Source of the DNA: Lateolabrax maculatus
Taxonomy: Eukaryota > Chordata > Actinopteri > Acropomatiformes > Lateolabracidae
Reading direction: 5' to 3'
NCBI GenBank assembly: GCA_031216445.1
Contig: CM062199.1
Span: 2,366,501 to 2,430,500, forward strand
Length of the DNA: 64,000 nucleotides
In this document: positions 61,301 to 64,000 of the stretch, in pieces
Layout of the letters: each line of letters opens with the position of its first letter
Numbering within the stretch: position 1 is the first letter of the stretch
The notes under the pieces: model-generated
Told to the model about the DNA's origin: nothing
The model's input: only the letters and a program-made list of their open reading frames with translations
The model's database searches: none
Translations under genes and position numbers: made by a program

Positions 61301-63639
61301 TGGCAGCATCAGATATCAGAGATTTCCTCAGTTGAACAGAAGGAGAATCATCCCCAACCCACTTCATCATTATAGCCTTTCCAGCTAGCATTAAGAGAAA
61401 CTGAACTGTTTCTCTGTGTACCTTCAAAGAGTCTGGTATACTTCCTAATAGGCATAACAGTGGGAGCAGTTGTTCCCCCAGATCACCAACTTACTTCTCT
61501 GCGTGTTGCCCTCCAGAATAATTGAATTCTGTTGCACTCCCAAAGACAGTGTTGTCTGGGTTTAATAGTTGTTTTGTATTTAGGACAGTTTGGAGAAACT
61601 CCTGTTGTATACTTACTATAAATATGTGGAGATCTGTAAACATTATGTAAAATATTATATTGCATCTCCCTATATCTATTATATATTGATATTCTGGAAG
61701 GCAACTGCAAAATCTCTTCTTCATGTTTCTTTATCTATTTTTACCTTTCCTTAAGCTCTTCAAGAATCAGACGTTTTATAGTTCCCATTATCACAGAGAT
61801 CATAGCCCAAAAAACTTAAAATGGCAAATGCTTAACAAATAAATAAAGTTCAAATACCAAGTAGACTGCTATTCTCATTCTGACCAATCAGGGAGCTGTA
61901 CCAATTCAAGACTGACCTCGGTACCCAACCCTAGTTTCAATGAATAACATGATGACACGCGCCTAAACGAAAAAAGCGTTGTTTTATATCTATTTCAACA
62001 ACATTAGTAGGTGCTTACAAGTGTTGTTATGGTTGTTCAGAGCTTTATTTGAACTTGAGTATTTAGCTCCTGCTGGGGACGAAGAGAGGCTGTCTTCCTT
62101 CCACAATACATCTACACTCCTCTGTCTATGAACACTATTTAAATTGCAGTCAAAGACTAAGAAATATCATAGCAAACCATCAAAGGAAAGGTTTGTTGTA
62201 TGCTATATTTTCTTAAATCCCATGGTTTTACGTGAAGTATATAGTTAAATATTCCTGACTAAATGAGCAACATTCACAGTTAAAGTTCAGAAAATAACTT
62301 CCTTACAGTAGATTCAACGATCAAATACTTAGTTAATCTGTTCAGCAGGACTGTGGCGGTGTGGTTTGATCAGCTTTGATTGCGGTGACCTGGCAATCTT
62401 ACTTATTTACCCATGGTAGATGCACAAAAACTTAGGAAAAATGACTAAATCATAACAAAACCGGGCTGGTAAAACTCTCCTGATTGTGGTATGAACCCGT
62501 GCGTAGGACGCGATGTCATAGAGCCGTGCCCGGTGGAATCCAGGCGTTACATAAGTAAAATAATGATTGCTTACTTTGAGAATAGTATGATCACTTATGC
62601 TGGCAATTTCCCTTTAGCCATGCTCGTTGTTGCTGTGCATAACTGTATGACGTCATTACTTCAACAAGTCGGATTATTGCCCGTTATCACGATATGAATT
62701 TCTTTTATCATATTAAAAATGATACCAGTGTTATCATAAACAATACGATATATATAGTTTATTTAAACTAATTATTTTGTGTTCATGTAGGACACATTTG
62801 CACATGGTAAGAAACTGATAAAGAAACTGAGAAGAAATTAGGTTTTGAGGGGCTTAAATGCAGAGTTTGACAGGCCTCACCTACAGTACCTACACAGCCT
62901 GCCTACCTCCATGAATACCCTCCTTCCATCCTTTGTTACAAATTCTGACTGTGATTTTACTTCATGTTTGTCTTTTCATCTTATTATTTGATAGACAGTT
63001 AAGTTTCATTCAGAGTGCTGTTTCAGAAGTTTTTCCATATTAATGAATACTTGATTTTGAAAGAAAAAAAATATTGGTACATGTCTTCATAAACCCACAG
63101 TGTCAAATCCTAACACACACTCAGATAAATAATTCAGACATCCAATAGGCTTTGTTCTCTTTCATGAAGGTTTACACACACACACGAGCGCTCACACACA
63201 GCGTTGCGCAGTGCCCGCCAGTGACGACAGACACTTTTCATACATCACCATTAAACTTTACCCGTGCAACTGGCTTGCATCATATTTCTCAATAAATTGT
63301 GATTTGTGCTGGTTGCCAGGGAACAAATGATCCCGCCTCTGTTTGCTCATTTATCACCACAGTGTCCTTCAGTCCCGCTCTCCTGTACCCCCCTCCACCC
63401 CCAACCCCACTCCCATCTTCTACCTTCCCTACTCTACCCCTGCTGTATCTGTTCTCTAGCCTATTTATTTCTATGTCTCTCTCTCTCTCTCTCCGTAGAT
63501 AATATATGTGGCTCCTATGAAGGCCTTGGCAGCTGAGATGACTAATTACTTCAGTAAGCGATTGGAGCCACTGGGCATTGCTGTTAAAGAACTCACTGGA
63601 GACATGCAACTAACCAAAGGAGAGATCCTACGAACACAG
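15055..63639 (+). CDS. ascc3: ascc3, activating signal cointegrator 1 complex subunit 3 (5' part, nine coding exons)
   Basis: Join of 15055-15144, 17960-18110, 22235-22812, 26316-26433, 36625-36823, 37442-37577, 38147-38272, 60015-60218 and 63499-63639: 1743 nt, 581 codons, all phases compatible. The product begins [16 protein letters not shown] and tracks human ASCC3 throughout, including [24 protein letters not shown], the Walker A APTGAGKT (residues 500-507) and APMKALAAE (539-547). From the family: ASCC3 is a Ski2-like 3'-5' helicase of about 2,200 residues with two helicase cassettes. It works with ASCC2, ASCC1 and TRIP4 in alkylation repair with ALKBH3 and in splitting collided ribosomes. 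Only about the first quarter is here; the right edge cuts intron 9. No frameshift or internal stop was seen. Introns 4 and 7 are very large. The identification is secure; splice borders are read by eye from consensus and homology. Confidence 0.97.
15145..17316 (+). other. ascc3 intron 1 (left part), nothing firmly recognised
   Basis: Non-coding by position. Two unusually long plus-strand frames (15804-16214 and 16360-16806) lie in different phases and show no known domain. Confidence 0.6.
17317..17640. mobile_element. MITE-like dispersed element with a palindromic core
   Basis: Begins AAGGGGTACTTCACCAATTT, continues ACACATTAAGGTCTCTTAAC and later has GAAGCTTGAAGCTTGGAGCTT. This resembles a dispersed percomorph element. 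It contains a 26-bp perfect palindrome at 17454-17479. The right end is uncertain. Confidence 0.45.
17960..18110 (+). CDS. ascc3: ascc3 coding exon 2 (residues 31-80)
   Basis: An exon of 151 nt between TTAG and GTAATT, entered in phase 0 and left in phase 1. It encodes a charged helical stretch beginning [10 protein letters not shown], with the conserved LTWQKI (human LTWKKI) and ending LLLAARQI. It aligns with the human sequence after the first 30 residues at nearly the same length. Part of the N-terminal ASCC2-interaction region by homology; no enzymatic motif. Confidence 0.95.
18354..18769. mobile_element. TTAA-flanked MITE (piggyBac-like target site)
   Basis: The left end is TTAA-AAGGACAGTTCACCCAC and the right end, reversed, TTAA-AAGGTCAGTTCACCTAC. 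The element is about 408 bp between two TTAA tetranucleotides, the target of piggyBac-type transposases. The interior (CCACAGAC-like and CATGGACATTGTTTCTGGAA phrases) is familiar from a high-copy percomorph repeat. No coding capacity. Confidence 0.6.
18770..22234 (+). other. ascc3 intron 2 (right part)
   Basis: Apart from an AT microsatellite at 19251-19307 I see nothing firm. The interval 21180-21540 is a less AT-rich unique-looking stretch that could be a conserved non-coding element. Confidence 0.5.
19251..19307. repeat. (TA)n/(CATA)n microsatellite
   Basis: TATATA tracts broken by CATATACA units. Confidence 0.95.
22235..22812 (+). CDS. ascc3: ascc3 coding exon 3 (residues 81-273)
   Basis: The largest coding exon here at 578 nt, from a pyrimidine-rich TTTTACAG acceptor to the donor GAG|GTTTGT. 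It is entered in phase 1 and left in phase 0. Conserved blocks are [43 protein letters not shown] and [17 protein letters not shown]. The middle, around residues 160-225, is serine-rich and diverges from the mammalian protein, as expected for a linker. Third positions are G/C-rich compared with the flanking introns, supporting coding use. Retention of the following intron would add a short tail and a stop at 22858-22860. Confidence 0.97.
22813..26315 (+). other. ascc3 intron 3
   Basis: Contains a TAA trinucleotide repeat (22902-22921) and a GT plus poly-G tract (23322-23362). No gene or clear transposon was identified. Confidence 0.6.
23322..23362. repeat. (GT)n followed by a G12 tract
   Basis: About nine TG units pass into TGGTG and a run of 12 G, then TGGGGG. 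Such a tract can form Z-DNA or a G-quadruplex. Confidence 0.9.
26316..26433 (+). CDS. ascc3: ascc3 coding exon 4 (residues 274-312)
   Basis: An exon of 118 nt, phase 0 in and phase 1 out, donor CAG|GTGAGA. It starts [13 protein letters not shown] and continues [14 protein letters not shown], matching human [13 protein letters not shown] and the following LLQNR block. The polypyrimidine tract is a run of 13 C followed by TCCAG, so the acceptor sits on a homopolymer. The C-terminal end ([10 protein letters not shown]) differs from mammals but has a compatible length. Confidence 0.95.
26434..30120 (+). other. ascc3 intron 4 (left part), nothing recognised
   Basis: AT-rich intronic DNA. Short frames exist but none shows a domain or exon borders consistent with ascc3. 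Confidence 0.5.
30425..30770 (-). mobile_element. L2/CR1-type LINE 3' end with reverse transcriptase C-terminus
   Basis: The minus strand encodes [20 protein letters not shown] then NELLSHV and [12 protein letters not shown], the well-known C-terminal block of L2-clade reverse transcriptases. It is followed by a 3' tail reading GTGCTTTATAAATAAAGTTGG. Only the last roughly 100 codons are kept; the 5' truncation is typical of LINE insertions. The GC-rich DNA at 30140-30330 may be flanking or part of it. Confidence 0.75.
31190..31430. other. candidate conserved non-coding element
   Basis: Unique-looking stretch with GATTAGCTTTTAAATTGCAG, TTTGCATGCC and TTATCAAAG motifs, without repeat features. 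Called only on texture. Confidence 0.25.
31715..31900. mobile_element. terminal part of a hAT-like dispersed element
   Basis: GAGAAAATAATTGGCAGATT then AATCGATAATGAAAATAATTG matches the recurrent end of a high-copy fish repeat. GTAAACTGAATATTCTGGGA just before it belongs to the same family. A related fragment in the other orientation is at 59355-59540. Confidence 0.5.
32099..32490. mobile_element. long foldback (inverted-repeat) element
   Basis: The outer arms 32099-32137 and 32453-32490 are near-perfect reverse complements around GGGCTCATTGCATGAGTGGA. The inner arms 32188-32245 and 32362-32423 pair around AACGATCCAAGGCACA and TAGGATTTATGCAAAATT. The loop (about 32250-32355) contains CTGATGAAGACCTATG and CAACACGTTGG, a phrase typical of some vertebrate DNA-transposon-derived repeats. 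No protein coding. Confidence 0.7.
32527..33145. mobile_element. MITE-like dispersed element
   Basis: Left end TTAAAGCTGCACTCACCAAT; right part GGTGGCCAGAAACGCTAAGA then TGAGTGTCAATATTACACTT. This end pairing resembles a percomorph repeat, and the left end is similar to the element at 3735. Boundaries approximate. Confidence 0.45.
33200..36624 (+). other. ascc3 intron 4 (right part)
   Basis: No transposon with clear ends. The interval 35165-35460 stands out as a compact, unique-looking stretch and is listed separately. Confidence 0.5.
35165..35460. other. candidate conserved non-coding element
   Basis: About 300 bases of balanced composition with CCTTTTATTGAGCTGTTGTG, AATGCCACATGCACTTGCAT and CTATGGAAACAAACTGTTTT, and no repeat character. 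Function inferred only from texture. Confidence 0.3.
36625..36823 (+). CDS. ascc3: ascc3 coding exon 5 (residues 313-378)
   Basis: An exon of 199 nt from TTCTTCCAG to CAGCG|GTACAT, phase 1 in and phase 2 out. It carries the conserved [16 protein letters not shown] and [10 protein letters not shown], around a basic run rich in K, R and E and a short acidic stretch. By homology it is the linker between the N-terminal region and the first helicase cassette. The residue split over the next junction is the R of the conserved REQALL. Confidence 0.96.
37442..37577 (+). CDS. ascc3: ascc3 coding exon 6 (residues 379-424)
   Basis: An exon of 136 nt from TGTACAG to AGG|GTGAGG, phase 2 in and phase 0 out. 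It encodes [18 protein letters not shown], then [13 protein letters not shown] and SPAFIGGAR, matching human EQALLNAR, HYPHVYD and AFIAGAK. This segment leads into the helicase core. A 148-codon reading frame on the opposite strand across this exon is an overlap artefact. Confidence 0.96.
38147..38272 (+). CDS. ascc3: ascc3 coding exon 7 (residues 425-466)
   Basis: Exactly 42 codons between ATTCAG and GAG|GTAGGT, phase 0 at both ends. It encodes [20 protein letters not shown] followed by [19 protein letters not shown], almost identical to human ASCC3. The LPEG.xR motif and the EPMP stretch lie just before the Q-motif region. It is followed by the largest intron in the window (21.7 kb). As it is phase-neutral, skipping this exon would keep the frame. 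Confidence 0.97.
39070..39570 (-). mobile_element. RTE-type LINE remnant
   Basis: Read on the minus strand with stops, the segment gives [25 protein letters not shown], and further on [19 protein letters not shown]. These follow the order of the RTE-type reverse transcriptase C-terminus (FTYLGS block, then IRRR.W.WIGH). Heavily decayed; the family assignment is from memory. Confidence 0.45.
39603..39937 (+). other. exon-like open stretch of unknown nature in intron 7
   Basis: A strong acceptor-like tract ending CTCTCTTAG (39602) precedes a frame open from 39604 to 39945, followed by a donor-like CCA|GTGAGT at 39938. The encoded stretch from the ATG at 39658 begins [19 protein letters not shown] and I do not recognise it. 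Spliced into ascc3 it would meet a stop at 39669, so it would act as a poison exon. It could also be a pseudogene or chance. Confidence 0.3.
40605..40699. repeat. long compound (GT)n/(GTGC)n microsatellite
   Basis: About 95 bases of TG and TGCG units ending in a pure GT run of about 17 units. Confidence 0.97.
41930..42300. other. candidate conserved non-coding element
   Basis: Dense unique sequence with TCATTTATTGAAAGCTGTAA, CCTTTAATAGCTCTGTGAAA and CTAATTTATCCGAGTAAATA, lying in the largest intron. Homeodomain-like TAAT cores recur. Called on texture only. Confidence 0.35.
42908..43235. repeat. local repeat unit A
   Basis: Shares TTTCCACAGCATTAATTCCA, GCTCTGAGTTTCTCTTTTGA and GTGTTAAGTTGCTGTCA-like text with unit B about 750 bases on and, for its first part, unit C. 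Confidence 0.6.
43663..43960. repeat. local repeat unit B
   Basis: Diverged copy of unit A: TTTCCATAGCACTAATTTAA, GCTCTGAGTTTCTCATTTGA, GTGTTAAGCTGCTG and AGGAAGTGTTGAGTTTCACT. It abuts a Tc1-like remnant. Confidence 0.6.
43947..44660 (-). pseudogene. Tc1/mariner-like transposase pseudogene
   Basis: On the minus strand the order is: N-terminal helix-turn-helix remnant with [20 protein letters not shown], then a middle part with the phrase for WTAEDWKT near 44380, a block [40 protein letters not shown]. These follow the order of a common fish Tc1-like transposase; the catalytic QDNA.CH aspartate is visible. At least two frames are needed and stops interrupt them, and the DLNPIE end was not found, so it is dead and 3'-truncated. 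Confidence 0.7.
44688..44775. repeat. local repeat unit C (partial)
   Basis: TTTCCACAGCACTAATTCCA then TCGGAGTTTCTCTCTTA repeats the start of units A and B on the other side of the Tc1 remnant. Confidence 0.5.
44820..46230. other. ascc3 intron 7 stretch, nothing recognised
   Basis: AT-rich intronic DNA with short frames only. Confidence 0.5.
46240..46340. other. candidate enhancer core with homeodomain sites
   Basis: GTAATTAGCTGTTGCTAATT followed by GAGGTGTTAATCACG packs three TAAT cores and a TAATCAC site into 35 bases. Function is inferred. Confidence 0.3.
47152..47205. repeat. (GT)n microsatellite
   Basis: About 22 GT units followed by an ATGTGTGTGT extension. Confidence 0.97.
47280..47440. 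other. candidate conserved non-coding element
   Basis: GCAATTAAAAGTTGATCATG, GAAAGTAATTAAAAGGATGG and GGAATTTAATTAG give three ATTAA/TAATTA sites in a repeat-free stretch. Inferred from texture. Confidence 0.3.
49020..49115. mobile_element. short SINE-like fragment
   Basis: GGGGCACCGTGGTGACCG and later CTCATTTGTGTCCTCTCTCT resemble the two ends of a compact fish repeat that normally reads GGCACCGTGG...TGTCATCCCCTCTCTC. Weak call. Confidence 0.3.
49131..49547. mobile_element. MITE with 25-30 bp terminal inverted repeats
   Basis: Left end TTGTACTCACCAAAGTAATT-GCTGAG; the right end reversed reads TTGTACTCACCAAATCAATC-GCTGAG. The element is 417 bp with no coding frame. Family not recognised. 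Confidence 0.65.
49710..51020 (+). mobile_element. near full-length Tc1/mariner element (inactive)
   Basis: About 1.31 kb with inverted ends CAGTGCCCTCCAGAATTG and, reversed at the right, CAGTGCCCTTCAGAATTA, flanked by TA at 49708-49709 and 51021-51022. The interior encodes a degenerate DD34E transposase on the plus strand: WSDET (D codon at 50385), TFQQDSDPK (D at 50603) and SPELNPIEN (E at 50708) with 34 residues between the last two. The frame shifts shortly after WSDET, and a TGA at 50717 replaces the W of the usual IENLW. All three catalytic codons remain, but the gene is broken. Confidence 0.9.
50200..50900 (+). pseudogene. Tc1-type DD34E transposase pseudogene
   Basis: Frameshifted and stop-containing transposase body of the surrounding element. 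Its C-terminal part reads [32 protein letters not shown]. The N-terminal DNA-binding region (upstream of 50200) is less readable. Confidence 0.8.
51820..51990. promoter_or_regulatory. candidate enhancer with tandem POU octamers
   Basis: Two ATTTGCAT octamers start exactly 10 bases apart (51833 and 51843), followed by TACAAACAGACAAAG and a GATTGTTGTG, SOX-like. The surrounding sequence is unique-looking. Binding is inferred. Confidence 0.35.
52385..52510. mobile_element. fragment of a dispersed repeat
   Basis: CAGGGCTCTAGTCTAGCTTT, then AGGAGCACCACTTAAAT resembles a recurrent fish repeat beginning AGGGCTCTAGACTAAC. Ends not seen. Confidence 0.35.
53320..54780 (-). mobile_element. L1/Tx1-type LINE ORF2 remnant (permuted)
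   Basis: On the minus strand, in stop-broken frames, blocks typical of L1/Tx1 ORF2 appear: [17 protein letters not shown] (54590-54650), [14 protein letters not shown] and [14 protein letters not shown] with HCIQYSS (54380-54540), KSPGVDGIS (about 54280), and [12 protein letters not shown] followed by [11 protein letters not shown] (53390-53480). The QGCPLPP block lies upstream of the linker block although it belongs after KSPG, so the copy is rearranged or two insertions are joined. Confidence 0.7.
54840..55050. mobile_element. 3' tail-like dispersed repeat
   Basis: CATCCTTTATTTAACCAGAA, then AGGTCCCACTGAGATAC, TCTCTTCTGCCAGGAAGTCC and AAGATGGCAGCA form a tract common in teleost genomes as the end of a LINE-related repeat. 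Exact family not recognised. Confidence 0.5.
55080..57160. other. ascc3 intron 7 stretch, nothing firm
   Basis: Includes a G14 run at 56200-56213 and an A16 run near 56303. No gene or complete element recognised. Confidence 0.5.
56200..56213. repeat. G14 homopolymer
   Basis: Fourteen G in a row followed by TGG; a polymorphism-prone, quadruplex-capable tract. Confidence 0.9.
57226..57277. repeat. (CA)n microsatellite
   Basis: CA run of about 25 units with one AA interruption. Confidence 0.97.
57600..57960. mobile_element. fragment of a dispersed repeat
   Basis: GTTGAGAAGCCTGATGGCCT followed by GGGGGACAAATGTGAGTCTG and GGTAGTCCGTACT is a phrase recurring in fish interspersed repeats. Preceding A-rich text (about 57600-57700) may belong to it. 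Class unknown. Confidence 0.4.
58313..58347. repeat. (GT)n microsatellite
   Basis: Seventeen GT units. Confidence 0.97.
59355..59540. mobile_element. fragment of the hAT-like dispersed element, reverse orientation
   Basis: GAAACAATTCTGATAATCAA then AAGATTTGCTGGTTCCAACC, CCTGCTTTTCTTTGTC and TGAATATATTTGCGTTTAGA follow the internal order of the element whose other end is at 31715-31900. Degenerate. Confidence 0.45.
60015..60218 (+). CDS. ascc3: ascc3 coding exon 8 (residues 467-534), helicase motif I
   Basis: Sixty-eight codons between ATCTCAG and AAG|GTCTGA, phase 0 at both ends. It holds [18 protein letters not shown], the Walker A APTGAGKT at residues 500-507 with the catalytic lysine and threonine present, and the conserved [14 protein letters not shown]. 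This is the ATP-binding P-loop of the first RecA domain. The sequence is unusually G/C-rich for this AT-rich neighbourhood. The donor is GTCTGA, so retention of the next intron gives a stop two codons on. Confidence 0.98.
60219..60880 (+). other. ascc3 intron 8 (left part), nothing recognised
   Basis: Unique intronic sequence with AAACTAAAACAATGAA repeated twice near 60755 and 60845. Confidence 0.5.
60900..61940. mobile_element. older repeat split by the LINE insertion
   Basis: The left flank GCTTATCGGTATCAATACTT then CTTCGGTTGATACGATT and the right flank GAGCTGTACCAATTCAAGAC then CTCGGTACCCAACCCTAG read like the two halves of a dispersed fish repeat mentioning TATCGGTAT and GGTACCGACCCTA. 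The LINE lies between them. Confidence 0.4.
61005..61860 (-). mobile_element. L1/Tx1-type LINE 3' end
   Basis: Minus-strand frames give [46 protein letters not shown] (61490-61700), and then [20 protein letters not shown] with [10 protein letters not shown] (61190-61420). The HxxY...C..C....HCLW..C..I..FW order is the C-terminal zinc-knuckle block of L1/Tx1 ORF2. The plus strand starts ACATTCTCTTTATTGATTTT, the likely 3' end. It is broken by frameshifts. Confidence 0.75.
61940..63470 (+). other. ascc3 intron 8 (right part)
   Basis: No gene. A short CA tract at 63174-63186 and a pyrimidine-rich stretch (63360-63475) leading to the exon 9 acceptor. Confidence 0.5.
63476..63493. repeat. (TC)9 microsatellite in the exon 9 polypyrimidine tract
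   Basis: Nine TC units ending five bases before the acceptor CCGTAG. Confidence 0.95.
63499..63639 (+). CDS. ascc3: ascc3 coding exon 9 (residues 535-581), motifs Ia and TGD
   Basis: Forty-seven codons, phase 0 at both ends, encoding [13 protein letters not shown] (motif Ia, residues 539-547), [11 protein letters not shown] and [10 protein letters not shown] (TGD at 567-569), ending ILRTQ. The human order is the same. The acceptor is CCGTAG after a (TC)9 run, and the donor GTACAC opens directly into a CA microsatellite. The next exons (DEVH box onward) lie outside the window. Confidence 0.97.
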
Positions 63640-63642
63640 GTA

Positions 63643-63666
63643 CACACACACACACACACACACACA
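63643..63666. repeat. (CA)12 microsatellite at the exon 9 donor
   Basis: The CA run begins at the fourth base of intron 9, so the donor consensus positions +4 to +6 are repeat units. Confidence 0.95.
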
Positions 63667-64000
63667 TATGCACACACTATGAGTTCTATGTCTTGTCCCC
63701 AAAAAATAGTAACTATGGTACAAAAAGTAGTCCCTCCTCCAGGTTCCCCCTGATACACATGTACAGTACATTCTCTAGCACCCCCAAGTGGATTGGATTG
63801 TGACATTTATTGGAGGCCATTTCATCATTCTGACAATTACTATTCACTATTCATTTGTTATCAACTGCCGAGCTGAGAACAAGTGATAAAAATGTTCTTG
63901 CTTCATGAGCTTGCTGTTTAAAAGACCAACATTAATGGAATTACTTAATTATTCAGTCAAATTACCAACTTAAATATTTACTCTACCTTAAAGTACCATA
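63667..64000 (+). other. start of ascc3 intron 9, nothing recognised
   Basis: AT-rich intron sequence to the window edge; the next ascc3 exon is outside. Confidence 0.6.

Noticed and set aside
1..64000. tRNA, rRNA, snRNA, CRISPR or bacterial operon features
   Set aside because: No such structure was seen; box B-like text at 10759 belongs to a SINE, and the window is clearly vertebrate intron and flank.

Overview
The window is vertebrate nuclear DNA, almost certainly from a ray-finned fish. The coding exons are short, separated by long AT-rich introns with consensus GT/AG borders, and encode a close relative of human ASCC3. The repeats also point to teleosts: CA/GT microsatellites, Tc1/mariner remnants, L2-, RTE- and L1/Tx1-like LINE ends, and several short inverted-repeat elements of kinds familiar from spiny-rayed fish. 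The assignment to fish rests on recognition, not on a database search.

One gene can be supported: ascc3, the helicase subunit of the ASC-1 complex, on the plus strand. Nine coding exons (15055-15144, 17960-18110, 22235-22812, 26316-26433, 36625-36823, 37442-37577, 38147-38272, 60015-60218, 63499-63639) join without a phase conflict into codons 1-581. They cover the N-terminal ASCC2-binding region and the start of the first helicase cassette (motif I, motif Ia and the TGD motif). The gene runs off the right edge; the DEVH box, second RecA domain, Sec63 domain and whole second cassette should lie downstream.

Layout: 1-13.75 kb is gene-free flank with repeats and one CpG-dense island near 4.4-4.85 kb that ends in a consensus splice donor. 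13.8-14.65 kb is the CpG-rich ascc3 promoter, with an inverted pair of ACTACA..CCCA motifs, an E2F/ETS-type site and a palindromic CRE. 15.0-63.6 kb is ascc3. Introns 4 (10.2 kb) and 7 (21.7 kb) dominate and carry Tc1 and LINE remnants, foldback elements, and compact homeodomain/POU-site-rich stretches that could be conserved enhancers. In human the ascc3 neighbours are SIM1 and GRIK2, so regulatory DNA for a neighbour inside ascc3 introns is plausible but not shown here.

I found no novel gene system. The best leads are the paired inverted promoter motifs, overlapping upstream ORFs at the ascc3 start, exon 9 held between a CT and a CA microsatellite, an unexplained exon-like open stretch in intron 7, and several structurally intact non-autonomous elements.
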